This document shows, one piece after another, positions 8,494 through 17,481 of a DNA stretch of 64,000 nucleotides. Both the position numbers and the translations under genes were made by a program. This DNA is from Clostridiales bacterium CCNA10 (GTDB taxonomy: Bacteria > Bacillota > Clostridia > Oscillospirales > Oscillospiraceae). The notes under the pieces are model-generated. The model had not been told where the DNA came from. It did no database searches and worked only from the letters and a program-made list of their open reading frames with translations. The DNA lies in the NCBI GenBank assembly GCA_003573975.1, contig AP018533.1, positions 3,162,319-3,226,318 of the forward strand. The letters are read 5' to 3'. Position 1 is the first letter of the stretch. Every line of letters starts with the position of its first letter.

Positions 8494-9270
8494 TCAGCCT
8501 ATTGCGGGAACGTCCACCCACGTGACCTCGCATCCGTCTACGAGGAAGACCTGCACACAGTACCAACACGCCAAGCCATTACTGTCCGTACCACGCGCTA
8601 AACCAACGCCAATCTCGCCGTAGCGAGCATTCAGCATGTTATCCGCATGGCCCTTGGAATTCGACCAAAGATTGACGACGGCATCAGATAAAGTCTTGTG
8701 CTGTTGTTCGAGGTACAGTTCTGTGATGCAGTGGATGTTTTCGCCGGTGCGTCGGCTATCTGTAACGGTATTGCTTCTGCGTCCATCGGGGCGAGTGTGA
8801 GAATAAGCACCACTAGCCGCCATCTCATCCGCGCGGACTTGAGCCGCATCCATCAGAAGGTTATTAACCTCCAATACAGCAACTCCCTTATTAAGCCGCA
8901 GGGTGTTGGTACGGGTAACGACATCCTTCTTTATGGCATCAACATCAGTCTGGTGAAGCTGGCCACTTGTCTTCTCGCCCTCTTGCTTTGTAGGCGCAAT
9001 CCCAGTATAGGGCTTGTCCGATTCGACCCGGACGCATTTGGCAGTATCATCCCAAAAGACGTTAAAACCGACAGCCTGGCCAATATCACGCAATTTCACA
9101 TAATTGTGGCCGTTGATCACATACGCCTCCATGGGGGTAAGCGTGCCATCCACAAAAATCTGATTGTTGCTGAGATCGGCAAGAATGCCGGAAGCGTATG
9201 CAACGCTGCCGCCAAACATGACTGCGCCGACAACCATGCCGGAAAGGAATGAAATGAAACGCTTTTTCAT
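8494..9270 (-). CDS. Secreted CAP/SCP-domain protein with copper-amine-oxidase-like N-terminal domain
   Basis: A 258-residue exported protein. The signal peptide is residues 1-27 (MKKRFISFLSG...V-A-Y-A). Residues 30-80 resemble the small stalk domain found beside many Firmicutes surface enzymes (G-x-x-V-K-L-R-D-I-G-Q-A-V-G-F-N-V-x-W-D). Residues 110-250 are a CAP domain, with S-H-T-R-P-D-G, G-E-N-I and G-H-x-x-N-M-L segments. CAP domains are secreted and of varied function. ATG 9270 is chosen over the in-frame GTG at 9279 because GAGGTG is correctly spaced for it. It lies between the sortase and the adhesin, so a surface role during conjugation is likely. Confidence 0.8.
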   Translation of the reverse strand: MKKRFISFLSGMVVGAVMFGGSVAYASGILADLSNNQIFVDGTLTPMEAYVINGHNYVKLRDIGQAVGFNVFWDDTAKCVRVESDKPYTGIAPTKQEGEKTSGQLHQTDVDAIKKDVVTRTNTLRLNKGVAVLEVNNLLMDAAQVRADEMAASGAYSHTRPDGRRSNTVTDSRRTGENIHCITELYLEQQHKTLSDAVVNLWSNSKGHADNMLNARYGEIGVGLARGTDSNGLACWYCVQVFLVDGCEVTWVDVPAIG

Positions 9271-9321
9271 GTGAGTCACCTCGTAGAAGATAGTTTTCCA
9301 GCCACTCTCTACGCGTGTTCT

Positions 9322-9516
9322 TCAGCCGACTTTCTGATTCGAGCAGGCTGCGATGCCTGCCATGAGGATATCCGCTTTGGAGAGTTTGTGTTCACTCAAA
9401 AGCTGACGCATCTCCTCATAAGCGGAGCGCGGCAGAAGCATATGGACGGTTACGGTAGCTTCTGCGGGAATGGATCGGGTGCGATTCTCACGATTGCGAG
9501 GCTTTTTACTATTCAT
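9322..9516 (-). CDS. Small possible DNA-binding protein (64 aa)
   Basis: It begins MNSKKPRNRENRTRS behind GGAGGAAAACC. A very basic N-terminal tail precedes a strand (T-V-T-V-H-M-L-L-P) and helical segments, resembling ribbon-helix-helix proteins, although I cannot confirm the family. It lies between the sortase and CAP genes. Possible local regulator of the surface module; function unproven. Confidence 0.55.
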   Translation of the reverse strand: MNSKKPRNRENRTRSIPAEATVTVHMLLPRSAYEEMRQLLSEHKLSKADILMAGIAACSNQKVG

Positions 9517-9533
9517 GGTTTTCCTCCAATGGT

Positions 9534-10319
9534 TTATCGAATCTCTACAGCCTGCACACACAGACGCAGAGAGGGCTGGTTAGCAATACAGGTGATCAGG
9601 GTGATGCGATTATCTCCCATCTCATTGAGGTAAGAGAAATCGGTGTAGGAGATCGCACCAACGAAGGTCACTTTGTAGGTCTTCGTGCCGATTGCGGTCT
9701 TGTACTTAACAATGTCCCCAACCTTCACATTCTTCAGCTTTCCGAAGTATGGATGATTCCCTCTGTTGTGGCCGAACAAGCCAACATTCCCGGTGTAGAG
9801 GCCGGAAGAAGTGTAATGACCGGCGCCTTTGGACATGGAACTGTCGGTGGCGCCTTCATACACTTTGCAATTCAGCCCGACACGTTCAATGGAGACTTGG
9901 CCGATACTGCCATCGCTCTGCTTGAGATCGTTCAAGGTGACAGAGGGTTCATACGGCATCTCGATCGTACCACCGCCGGAGATGATGCTGGAACTACCGA
10001 AGTCGGACTCCGGGTACTGCGTATTCGAGCTGCTCCCGCCAAAGCCGTACTGTGTGTTGCCATTCAGGTAGGGATTATTGAGGGAGCTTTCCAGGAATTC
10101 CTGACTGAGTCCGTATTGGATCTCAGGGATGTCGTAATCGATCTGATTGCGTGAGCCGTAACGATACTCAGCGTCGTAGAGATCCTCGTAGTTCGTGCTG
10201 CCGTAATAGACAGGGTCAGGAGAGGTTTTGAAGGAATAGTCTGCGGCACTAGCGAAAGTCACCATGCCGAGTGCCATACTCAGCGCACAGCACAGGGTCA
10301 AAAGTCGATTGAGCTTCAT
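9534..10319 (-). CDS. Sortase, class B/D-like
   Basis: A 261-residue exported transpeptidase. The signal sequence occupies residues 1-27. The sortase beta-barrel spans about 120-261, with H184 in G-L-F-G-H-N-R-G, C244 in T-L-I-T-C and R252 in S-L-R-L forming the catalytic triad. Sortases cleave LPxTG-type signals and join the protein to the wall or to pilin subunits, and the adhesin encoded nearby carries LPKTG. ATG 10319 follows GAGGAGGAACC and begins one base after the stop of the upstream gene, so the two are translationally coupled. The subclass is inferred from length and the TLxTC motif. Confidence 0.85.
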   Translation of the reverse strand: MKLNRLLTLCCALSMALGMVTFASAADYSFKTSPDPVYYGSTNYEDLYDAEYRYGSRNQIDYDIPEIQYGLSQEFLESSLNNPYLNGNTQYGFGGSSSNTQYPESDFGSSSIISGGGTIEMPYEPSVTLNDLKQSDGSIGQVSIERVGLNCKVYEGATDSSMSKGAGHYTSSGLYTGNVGLFGHNRGNHPYFGKLKNVKVGDIVKYKTAIGTKTYKVTFVGAISYTDFSYLNEMGDNRITLITCIANQPSLRLCVQAVEIR

Positions 10320-10320
10320 A

Positions 10321-11457
10321 TTAAGGTTCCTCCTCATAATTGGATTCACCTTCCTGAGAGCCAATATCGACTTTGAACCAGTACGAACCGTTGACCTCAC
10401 CAACGGTGTGCTCGACAGTATTGTCATAGCAACGGATGGCGATGGTCTGGCCGAAGAGCTTCTTTGCGACTGCCTGATCCACTTCGATTGCGATCACACC
10501 TTCAGGAATATCCTTCAAGCGGTCAATACGCAGCTCGGGATTCTTGGCCTTCAGATGAAGCCGGCCGCATTTTTCATATTCGTTGCCTTTGCCTGTTGCT
10601 TTGTAGACTGTAGTATTCTTACGAAGCGCGAGGCCGAGGAACAACAGTGCGGCCAAAAGGGCGGTTCCGCCGATAATGGAGATCACCAAGACCGCACCTT
10701 TGAAGGTGGGTTCCGCTTTCGTCGGTTCAATCTTGGTGCCCAGGTAGGTTACGGTATAGAGAATGCTGGAAATACCAGAGGATACGACAGTGCCTTTGTA
10801 TTCGGCGGTCGTAATATAGCCAGTTGCGACGGTAGAACTGGCAGAGCCCGAATAGGTGGCTACCGCAGAGTAAGTTGCCGGGACGAGCTCATCGCCGACC
10901 AGAGCAGTACTCTCAACGCTCCAAGTTACATTGGAGAGGCTCAAAGTTCTGCCATTCTTCTCTACGGTCTTATCGATGTAGGAAGAATCATTTCGGTCGA
11001 GGCCGGTGTAGTTCTTTGTCGCTGTCACAGTATAGGAACTGCGCTTATAGCCGGCTGCCTCCGTTTTGAGAGTGCTATGATCGAGCGAAAGTGTGCCGGA
11101 GGAGACTCCGTCATCGTACTCGATCGTAGGTTTCAGCTCAGCAAGGATATCTTCGAGGTTCTTACTTGCGGTTGTGACAGTGACAACCTCGGTATGTGCG
11201 TTCTCTTCCTGGTAGCGCTGCTCTTCTTTGACAATATCGCTCATAGAATACAGGAATCCGTCATACTCGAAGTCGTCTTCATACAGGTCGGAGGGATCCT
11301 GATCCGGAAGAAGCGTATAGGTCTTGATGGCAAGCTGCTGGCCGTTCAAATTCTGGTAGGTGACATCGTCCGGAATGTACGATGTCGCGCTCGCTCCCAT
11401 CGTCATGGATACTGCGACGACAAGAATGAGCATCAATGATGTGATTCGCTTTTTCAT
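10321..11457 (-). CDS. Exported membrane-anchored protein of the ICE surface module
   Basis: A 378-residue protein with a signal peptide (MKKRITSLMLILVVAVSMTM, cleavage near A-S-A), a long extracellular portion rich in Thr, Ser, Tyr and Glu, and one C-terminal membrane segment (about residues 268-292, L-V-I-S-I-I-G-G-T-A-L-L). A cytoplasmic domain of about 85 residues follows. No catalytic motif is visible. It is immediately followed by the sortase gene with a one-base gap and may present or organise the adhesin at the membrane. ATG 11457 follows AAAGGG. Family not recognised. Confidence 0.7.
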   Translation of the reverse strand: MKKRITSLMLILVVAVSMTMGASATSYIPDDVTYQNLNGQQLAIKTYTLLPDQDPSDLYEDDFEYDGFLYSMSDIVKEEQRYQEENAHTEVVTVTTASKNLEDILAELKPTIEYDDGVSSGTLSLDHSTLKTEAAGYKRSSYTVTATKNYTGLDRNDSSYIDKTVEKNGRTLSLSNVTWSVESTALVGDELVPATYSAVATYSGSASSTVATGYITTAEYKGTVVSSGISSILYTVTYLGTKIEPTKAEPTFKGAVLVISIIGGTALLAALLFLGLALRKNTTVYKATGKGNEYEKCGRLHLKAKNPELRIDRLKDIPEGVIAIEVDQAVAKKLFGQTIAIRCYDNTVEHTVGEVNGSYWFKVDIGSQEGESNYEEEP

Positions 11458-11485
11458 GGTTTTAACCCTTTCATAATTTGAGGCG

Positions 11486-11932
11486 TTACGCGACCGGGTC
11501 GGTCGGATACTCACCTGTAGTAAGGCGGCCTTTGCCGCGCTTGTACTCGCTGATGCATTCTTTCAGCATGGTAAGGAGGTCTTCATAGGTCAAGCTCATC
11601 GATAGCCAAAGACATTGCCGGTACATATAGATCATGCTGTCATCCGCCAGGAAGACGGAATGCCAACCTGTGACCGACACCAGATTCAGCTCATTCGCAA
11701 TGCTGTGCATCTGTTCCGCGTTGATATCTGCGAGCAGAAGTTTGTCTGCAACTATGATGGATAGGATGGGATAGCTTCGGATCATGGAGACAAGGACGAT
11801 GCATTCGATATCATCGTCCTTGTGGATGGCAACGTATGTGTCACCATGCTGCTCCACGATATTGAGGCATGACCGAATGACCTCCCTGCAGTGTTCATCG
11901 ATCGCATCGCGGCTGCTGGGAGAATAGTTCAT
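11486..11932 (-). CDS. Hypothetical ICE protein (148 aa)
   Basis: A soluble protein beginning MNYSPSSRDAIDEHC. The ribosome-binding site GAGGTAA overlaps the end of the S1-like gene upstream (six-base gap), so it belongs to the conjugation operon. It has alternating strands and helices (D-T-Y-V-A-I-H, I-E-C-I-V-L-V-S-M-I) but no known motif or membrane segment. Function unknown. Confidence 0.65.
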   Translation of the reverse strand: MNYSPSSRDAIDEHCREVIRSCLNIVEQHGDTYVAIHKDDDIECIVLVSMIRSYPILSIIVADKLLLADINAEQMHSIANELNLVSVTGWHSVFLADDSMIYMYRQCLWLSMSLTYEDLLTMLKECISEYKRGKGRLTTGEYPTDPVA

Positions 11933-11938
11933 GTTGGG

Positions 11939-12925
11939 TTACCTCAATCTGGTATGGCGCTTAATGATTCTGGTGATAAATCCAAGCGCAATACCGTTTT
12001 CTTCATCGACCCTTGTGACGCGGAAGCTGACCGTATCCAATCTGCTGGGCATGTCGATGGAGCGATACAGCTTCGTTTTGGCATTGACACCCGCTTGAAG
12101 ACGGACGAAGAAAACGCGGTCTTTCACACCGGTAACAACGCCGAAGTAGTTGGAGTTGGGGACGATCTTCTCCAAGGCTGCCCGATCCGGGTTTTCAGAG
12201 GCGTCCTTGATTGAGAGGTTGACTGCGTAAGTGTCACGCTGCTCGTTGTATGTCACATCGAGAACTCTTGCGACAACCAGATCGCCTGTGGAGTGGAGAT
12301 CCGCAATATCGGAAAACCATTCCCAGGACACGTTGCGTGCGTAAATTTCCGTATCAACGCCGCACGCTTCTACCATCATCGTATTATTTCCAACGGTAAG
12401 GACTCGGCATGCCATAAGGATGCCGGGCTTCACACGCCCTGAAGCGTAGTAGCGCTTTTGCCGTTGCAACATGGCAGCTTTACGGGACCCGATTGCAACG
12501 CGCTCTTTGAAATCGACACCAGCTGGGATAAAGTCGATCGTAGCGCCAAGCATCCGCCCAATTTGGACTCGGACACTTCGAGGGATCGGTTCATCTTCTG
12601 GCCATTCGATCAGAGTCATCTCGCGAACGGGGATTTTGACACAGAGACCCTCGAAATCAATGGGAACGATTGGCATGCCATTTTCGGTATAGGTCATCCC
12701 TGCGCTTACGATTCCAGTCAGGATCTGCTGTCTTCGCACCGCGCCAGCAAGATAGCCCCATTTCGCTTCTTCACTATCCTCGCGTGTGACGCCACGTTCC
12801 AGATCATTCAGTTCAAGAAGATCCTCACTACCCTGACGGCGTGGCATCTGTGCAGGGGCCTTTTCAACAGGGATGGTTTCCTGAGCGGTCTCTTCAACGG
12901 CTTCAGTAACTTTCTTCTTAGGCAT
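11939..12925 (-). CDS. S1-like nucleic-acid-binding protein
   Basis: A 328-residue protein starting MPKKKVTEAVEET behind AAAGGAGAAG. After an acidic, Pro-rich N-terminal tail, residues about 170-320 contain two OB/S1-type segments (G-D-L-V-V-A-R-V-L-D-V-T and N-Y-F-G-V-V-T-G-V-K-D-R-V-F-V), as in ribosomal protein S1 relatives often carried by Firmicutes ICEs. Such domains bind single-stranded nucleic acid. It starts 15 bases after the VirD4 gene ends. The exact role in conjugation is unknown; RNA binding or protection of single-stranded DNA are possibilities. Confidence 0.7.
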   Translation of the reverse strand: MPKKKVTEAVEETAQETIPVEKAPAQMPRRQGSEDLLELNDLERGVTREDSEEAKWGYLAGAVRRQQILTGIVSAGMTYTENGMPIVPIDFEGLCVKIPVREMTLIEWPEDEPIPRSVRVQIGRMLGATIDFIPAGVDFKERVAIGSRKAAMLQRQKRYYASGRVKPGILMACRVLTVGNNTMMVEACGVDTEIYARNVSWEWFSDIADLHSTGDLVVARVLDVTYNEQRDTYAVNLSIKDASENPDRAALEKIVPNSNYFGVVTGVKDRVFFVRLQAGVNAKTKLYRSIDMPSRLDTVSFRVTRVDEENGIALGFITRIIKRHTRLR

Positions 12926-12940
12926 TTTTCTTCTCCTTTC

Positions 12941-14872
12941 CTAGAAGAGTTCATCCGCATTCACGACCTTGCGAGTTGTGCTGCGTGGTGGCTTCCCAGG
13001 TGGTTTCTTCTGGGAACCAACATTAGCTTTTTCTGCTGGTATGGCCGCGGTTACGGATGGTGAAGATACACCGCTGGCAGATACAGAGGAAGCCTGACTG
13101 TTTTTCCAGTCAGGCTCGTGTAAGATTGCCTTGCGGCTCTTCAGTTTTTTATAGTCCGGATGCAGGGAGTAGTCAAAGCGCTTAGCTCGCATGACTTTCT
13201 GACCTCTTATGAAAATCAGGACCTGATCCGGGGGTAAACGCAAGACCTCATCAGGGGTAAGCAATGGGCGCCGGCCAAGTGAGTTGGTCTTACGGAATCT
13301 TGGGGTATAATCGGTAATGTGCATGGTGTTGAGTTCCCGCATCGTACCTTCCACTTCGACTGATGCTGTTCCAATGCGGTCGCTGAAGTACTCAGCGGTC
13401 AGCATATCTGTGCATCCGAGAAAAACCGTGCTGTCACAGGCACCGAGGATCTCTTGCCATTGATCATCTGGGTATCGGTTGCGCATCTGGCCGACATTTT
13501 GGAAAAAGACGGCAACGGAGCAACCTCTTGAACGGATGGTAGAGCATTTTTTAGTGAAATCGGGGATAAGGCAGCAGTTGGGAAACTCATCAAGGATGAA
13601 TTTTACCTTTGGGTGCAGCATCCCGCCCTCACAGTAAGCATCGGCATAGCGGATCAGACGAATGAACAGGAAGCTAAAAAACAAGGAGCTGAGGAAATCA
13701 TAAGTGCTATCCTGATCGGAGACGATGCAGAAATATGCGCACTTTTGTTTACCGGGCAGCTCCAGGTCGATCTCATTGTAGGAGGTGATATTCCGCACCT
13801 GCTGGGCTTGCAGAACTGCCAGCTTGCTTCCGAGGCCGATGATAACACTCGTGCGAACGGTTTCGCTCGATTGCCTGAAGATTGCGTAGGGCGCAGATGC
13901 AGGTGATGGAGGAAGCAGCTCTCCCGTATATTGGTTCGCGTGCTCGTGGCTAATGCTGGCCATCATATCAGATAAGCCCTTTTCGGTTTGAGTATAGAGA
14001 AGGTCATACACCGTCGCGATGTTCCGCTTTTCCGGAGGCATCTCCAACGCAACATAGAGAACAAGCGCTTTTAGAAGGTTGAGTTCTGCGTTGTACCAGA
14101 ACGCGTCTTTCGAATCACCGCTAGTGTTCTGGAGTACAATGTCGGCAAAGGTCTGGGCCATGAGCTCACTTGATCCGACTTCACCAAGACAGTTCCAGGA
14201 GTCGCTATGATCCATTTCAACAAGGTTGAAGACTTTGACAATATATCCGTTCTCACGGAGATACTCGCCCATGGATTCATATAGTTCGGATTTTGGATCA
14301 GTCAGGATCACGCTCTCACCACGCTTGACCGCTTGCAAAACGAGGTTTCGTGAGATGGCTCTGGATTTTCCCGTACCGGAAGATCCGCATACGGCAAGAT
14401 TTGCGTTGAGACGGGTATCCTTTGGAAGCGTCAGGACTTGACCATCCGGGAGCATCCCAAGGATGTCTTGGCTGGTCCTTTTTGCACTCGTCACCTCAAA
14501 GCATGCAGATGCCTCTTTGGGTGACATGAAGCTTGCCGTTCCGTAGCTTCCAGAATTCGATACGGTCAGATTGCGATCAGAGTCTGTCACACCATTTTGG
14601 CCCCATCCAATTCGGAGTCCAAATACACAGAGTACGGCAATGCCAAGGACTACAACCCCAATGGCAATGAGTCCTTCTGGAAAGTGAAACAGCGCTCGAA
14701 CCACTTCGCTGATCTGCGAGGATGGAAGCCCTGGCGAAGTACGATAGTCACTACCCGCCGCTTTCCAAGCATTGATGTTAATAATGAATTGCGCAATGAT
14801 ACCAGCAGCGTAAAGCACGCAAGGAATCAGGACGGCAAGGCTAAGTGCTATTTTCAGTTTTCTTTTATCCAT
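12941..14872 (-). CDS. virD4: VirD4/TraG-type conjugative coupling ATPase
   Basis: A 643-residue type IV secretion coupling protein, which brings the relaxase-DNA complex to the mating channel. Two N-terminal membrane segments (about 8-33 and 67-90) precede an ATPase domain with Walker A G-S-S-G-T-G-K-S (163-170) and Walker B F-I-L-D-E-F (425-430). A T-D-P-K-S-E-L-Y segment follows Walker A, as is usual in the family. The C-terminal 60 residues are basic, Pro/Ser-rich and probably disordered. The start overlaps the upstream gene by eight bases with only a weak ribosome-binding site, which indicates translational coupling. Confidence 0.92.
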   Translation of the reverse strand: MDKRKLKIALSLAVLIPCVLYAAGIIAQFIININAWKAAGSDYRTSPGLPSSQISEVVRALFHFPEGLIAIGVVVLGIAVLCVFGLRIGWGQNGVTDSDRNLTVSNSGSYGTASFMSPKEASACFEVTSAKRTSQDILGMLPDGQVLTLPKDTRLNANLAVCGSSGTGKSRAISRNLVLQAVKRGESVILTDPKSELYESMGEYLRENGYIVKVFNLVEMDHSDSWNCLGEVGSSELMAQTFADIVLQNTSGDSKDAFWYNAELNLLKALVLYVALEMPPEKRNIATVYDLLYTQTEKGLSDMMASISHEHANQYTGELLPPSPASAPYAIFRQSSETVRTSVIIGLGSKLAVLQAQQVRNITSYNEIDLELPGKQKCAYFCIVSDQDSTYDFLSSLFFSFLFIRLIRYADAYCEGGMLHPKVKFILDEFPNCCLIPDFTKKCSTIRSRGCSVAVFFQNVGQMRNRYPDDQWQEILGACDSTVFLGCTDMLTAEYFSDRIGTASVEVEGTMRELNTMHITDYTPRFRKTNSLGRRPLLTPDEVLRLPPDQVLIFIRGQKVMRAKRFDYSLHPDYKKLKSRKAILHEPDWKNSQASSVSASGVSSPSVTAAIPAEKANVGSQKKPPGKPPRSTTRKVVNADELF

Positions 14873-15983
14873 AATCTAATCTGCTTTCTAACGGACGTAC
14901 CTCAATGGCCGGCCCCACAATTCTCTGGATAACCTGCGTCTGATAGTCTAAACAGAGCATGATCGGGCTACCTCGAAAACCTTCCGGCATCGGGTGGATA
15001 TCCGATAGCATGAGTAGGTCACATTGGTAGTTCAAAAGAACAGGCCTGTCGAGCGAGGTCTCGATTGCGTCATATTCGCGGGTAGGGATTCGTGGTGGGT
15101 GGAAAGGTGATAATGCGGCACGATTGATTTCCATCGCCAGTTCATCGTGGAGAATGAGCTTCAGGAGAGTGTCACCTTCCTTGTTATTGGTAAGGAACAG
15201 ACATTGAGCAAAGAAAGTCGAAACGACGAAGTACTTGTTCCCAAATGGCTTTGCTCCATGACAGAGGCGCTGTGCCACACTCATGGTGGATCCGATGACG
15301 ATCTGGTGGATTGACGTGATACCGAAACCTCTTGCGAGCAGAAGGCTTTTCACAGCGGCAGCATAGTTCTCCTCGCTATTCTTCATCCAGTACATTCTTG
15401 TGCTACCTGTGAAGTAAAGAAAGAAGCAACACCGCCCTTTGACGATAATACCGATCGTGCGTGAGCTCTTGGATACTGACTCCGGGGAGTACTCCTCGAT
15501 GGCGACACGCAACTCGTGTGCGGCGTAGTAATAGATTTTGTTGGGATCCGGCACGACCGCATTCGTTGCTCTTTTGGCAGGCGACATGAGAGATGGCTTT
15601 TGAGAGATGAGGAGCATCGCTCCGGCCGCGTTAGACATAACCGTACCAATAGCAATTGCGTGAAGCCGCAGGATTTTGTCGATCCAACCAGGGTAAATGC
15701 GCTCAGAGCTATTGACTCTTGAATAGATCATGGACACCGCTTCCGGATCCCTCTGTGCAACATACTCGAAACCCTTCTGCGTCAAGCTCATTGAACGAAT
15801 CACATGGCGCTTATGCTTCTTCCGATATAGCCGCACATAGCCTTCCCGAATCGCACGATACATGACCCTGCGATTCCATTCAGCGCCGCCACCGATCCGC
15901 ACCGCCAGCTGCGTCGGAAACTCGATACAATATCCAACAAACCAGAGCAATTCGAGTAAGCGATCATTCTTACATGTAATCAT
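14865..15983 (-). CDS. Winged-helix replication-relaxation-like ICE protein
   Basis: A 372-residue protein starting MITCKNDRLLELLWFVGYC behind GGAGTG; the in-frame TTG at 15998 lacks a ribosome-binding site. The N-terminal 90 residues look like a winged helix-turn-helix (R-R-V-M-Y-R-A-I-R-E-G-Y then L-T-Q-K-G-F-E-Y-V), resembling replication-relaxation proteins found next to VirD4 in Gram-positive ICEs. The rest is unassigned. It overlaps virD4 by eight bases. Likely DNA-processing accessory; moderate certainty. Confidence 0.65.
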   Translation of the reverse strand: MITCKNDRLLELLWFVGYCIEFPTQLAVRIGGGAEWNRRVMYRAIREGYVRLYRKKHKRHVIRSMSLTQKGFEYVAQRDPEAVSMIYSRVNSSERIYPGWIDKILRLHAIAIGTVMSNAAGAMLLISQKPSLMSPAKRATNAVVPDPNKIYYYAAHELRVAIEEYSPESVSKSSRTIGIIVKGRCCFFLYFTGSTRMYWMKNSEENYAAAVKSLLLARGFGITSIHQIVIGSTMSVAQRLCHGAKPFGNKYFVVSTFFAQCLFLTNNKEGDTLLKLILHDELAMEINRAALSPFHPPRIPTREYDAIETSLDRPVLLNYQCDLLMLSDIHPMPEGFRGSPIMLCLDYQTQVIQRIVGPAIEVRPLESRLDYG

Positions 15984-16008
15984 AGACACTCCAATCAAAT
16001 CAGCAGCA

Positions 16009-16175
16009 AGGCTGCCAACAGGCTGCCAGAGGCTGCATCATAAAGCTACTCACAAAAGAGCAAAACTGACCAAGCAAAAAACACCCAGACAGAATTTGTA
16101 TTGCCTAACACTACCTATTTCTGCGCTCCCTGAGTGGGGACAGCTCGTATGCACGAAATCACTACCAATTTCTGC
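16009..16175 (-). repeat. Short repeats in the ICE intergenic region
   Basis: Three copies of AGGCTGC start at 16009, 16020 and 16030, about one helical turn apart. Further on, CACTACCTATTTCTGC (16109-16124) recurs as CACTACCAATTTCTGC (16160-16175), 51 bases later. The region is upstream of the wHTH gene at 15983 and may hold its promoter and binding sites. No gene is visible here. Confidence 0.5.
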
Positions 16176-16178
16176 CCA

Positions 16179-16841
16179 TCACTCAGAGCAGGTTTTGGTA
16201 GTTGTTTTAATGTGATTTTTAGCCCAGGATGAAAGCGTTTCAGGTCTCATCAGGTAGAACTCTGCGCTGTCCCGATCAGACATCCTCGTAGCCTGGAGGA
16301 CCGTGCATAGGAGACCGCTATCATTGGTCAGTAGCATCGATTCAATGACATCTAAATACCGCTTGGTTTCAATGTTGTCATAGTCACGAATGCGCCTTTT
16401 TCCAAGAGCAGCATCATAGTTATGAACAATGCAGATGGCGCAGCTACCAAAGCGCTCCATTGGGTTCTCTTTGAGATAGTCCATAATCGCGTACCGAAGT
16501 GGCCGAGTCAAAAATGCTTGATTATCTCTCTGGTTCCTTTTCGGAAGAATCGCTGGAACAGAGATCTTGAGCCAATCATGAGTCTCCTCGACCTTAATCC
16601 CCAGCAGATCCGCCACCTCACAATAGAATGGCGCCGTATCATCACGAACTGTTCTGGCGGTCAGATTTCTCAGAGTAACCGAGGATACTTCTGCCGATCT
16701 AACCAGACTAAAGAGTTTTTGCTGGGGGTTATACTGATCCATACGCTCTAAGTCGCTAGCAACCTGAAAGAGTTCGTGGCTGATACCATCAAAATCAGAA
16801 GCCACTTGGCGCATGACTTGAATGTACTTGGGGTTATCCAT
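16179..16841 (-). CDS. Hypothetical ICE protein (220 aa)
   Basis: A soluble protein starting MDNPKYIQVMRQVASDFDG. ATG 16841 is chosen because GAGGTG lies seven bases before it. The N-terminal third is helical. The middle has a K-V-E-E-T-H-D-W-L-K-I-S-V-P segment, and the C-terminus is basic. It lies nine bases after the DUF5697-like gene, in the same operon. Family not recognised. Confidence 0.6.
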   Translation of the reverse strand: MDNPKYIQVMRQVASDFDGISHELFQVASDLERMDQYNPQQKLFSLVRSAEVSSVTLRNLTARTVRDDTAPFYCEVADLLGIKVEETHDWLKISVPAILPKRNQRDNQAFLTRPLRYAIMDYLKENPMERFGSCAICIVHNYDAALGKRRIRDYDNIETKRYLDVIESMLLTNDSGLLCTVLQATRMSDRDSAEFYLMRPETLSSWAKNHIKTTTKTCSE

Positions 16842-16849
16842 ATCACACC

Positions 16850-17380
16850 TCATAGTTTGTAGATTTGCTCTACGCCGTCAGAACCAGTCAGGACTCCATA
16901 ATCGTTATCATCTCTGGGAATCAGCTCATCCAGGGACTTCATATCATCTACGACAATCAAACGAACGGACGCCTCTGGCACGAGTGTGCGAGAGGCGTTG
17001 ATCGATGGGATATTGCGTTGGCTACCGGAAATCAGATCATAATCCTTATCGGCTGAAGAGAATGAGATAATTGCCGGAGGCTCACTCGCACAAAAATCCA
17101 GCACATGATCTCTCATCTGGATGAATGCCCAGAAAGCCATGATGGCTTCCTGCGTCTTCCCGTGATCTAATGAGTATCGACTTGTTGCGAGGAATTGGCC
17201 ATCCGGCGAGAAATAGGCCAGACCCTCTTGCCGGAGACGTGCGAGGATCTGGCCATAGGAACGATTGCTCATATGATCGAAGAGCAACCGCATTTGTCGC
17301 TGTTCAACGACACCGAAGATGGTCAGCAGCCGAATCATAAAGGCAACTTCCCTCCTTCGAACGGTATTGGAAAACTTCAT
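16850..17380 (-). CDS. DUF5697-like ICE protein
   Basis: A 176-residue protein beginning MKFSNTVRRREVAFMIRLL behind AAAGGAGAGCATA. The N-terminal 70 residues resemble a winged helix (F-G-V-V-E-Q-R-Q-M-R-L-L-F, then Q-I-L-A-R-L-R-Q-E-G-L), followed by a mixed alpha/beta domain ending in D-G-V-E-Q-I-Y-K-L. I associate this layout with DUF5697 proteins of Firmicutes mobile elements, from memory. It may act on DNA with the partner genes downstream. Repeated motifs lie just upstream of it. Confidence 0.6.
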   Translation of the reverse strand: MKFSNTVRRREVAFMIRLLTIFGVVEQRQMRLLFDHMSNRSYGQILARLRQEGLAYFSPDGQFLATSRYSLDHGKTQEAIMAFWAFIQMRDHVLDFCASEPPAIISFSSADKDYDLISGSQRNIPSINASRTLVPEASVRLIVVDDMKSLDELIPRDDNDYGVLTGSDGVEQIYKL

Positions 17381-17393
17381 TATGCTCTCCTTT

Positions 17394-17454
17394 GTGTAGA
17401 GATAGGAAACCGCATAGTGTAAAGGAAAACCGCAATTACGCTTAGTGTAGAGCT
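17394..17454 (-). promoter_or_regulatory. Iterated motifs upstream of the DUF5697-like gene
   Basis: The motif GTGTARAG occurs at 17395, 17418 and 17446. The first two copies are followed by GGAAA(A)CCGCA, giving a near-repeat of about 23 bases. They lie in the 100-base gap between the VirB4 stop (17482) and the next start (17380), where an operator would be expected. This is inference from position. Confidence 0.45.
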
Positions 17455-17481
17455 AATGTAAACATGACCTTTGCTGTGTTT

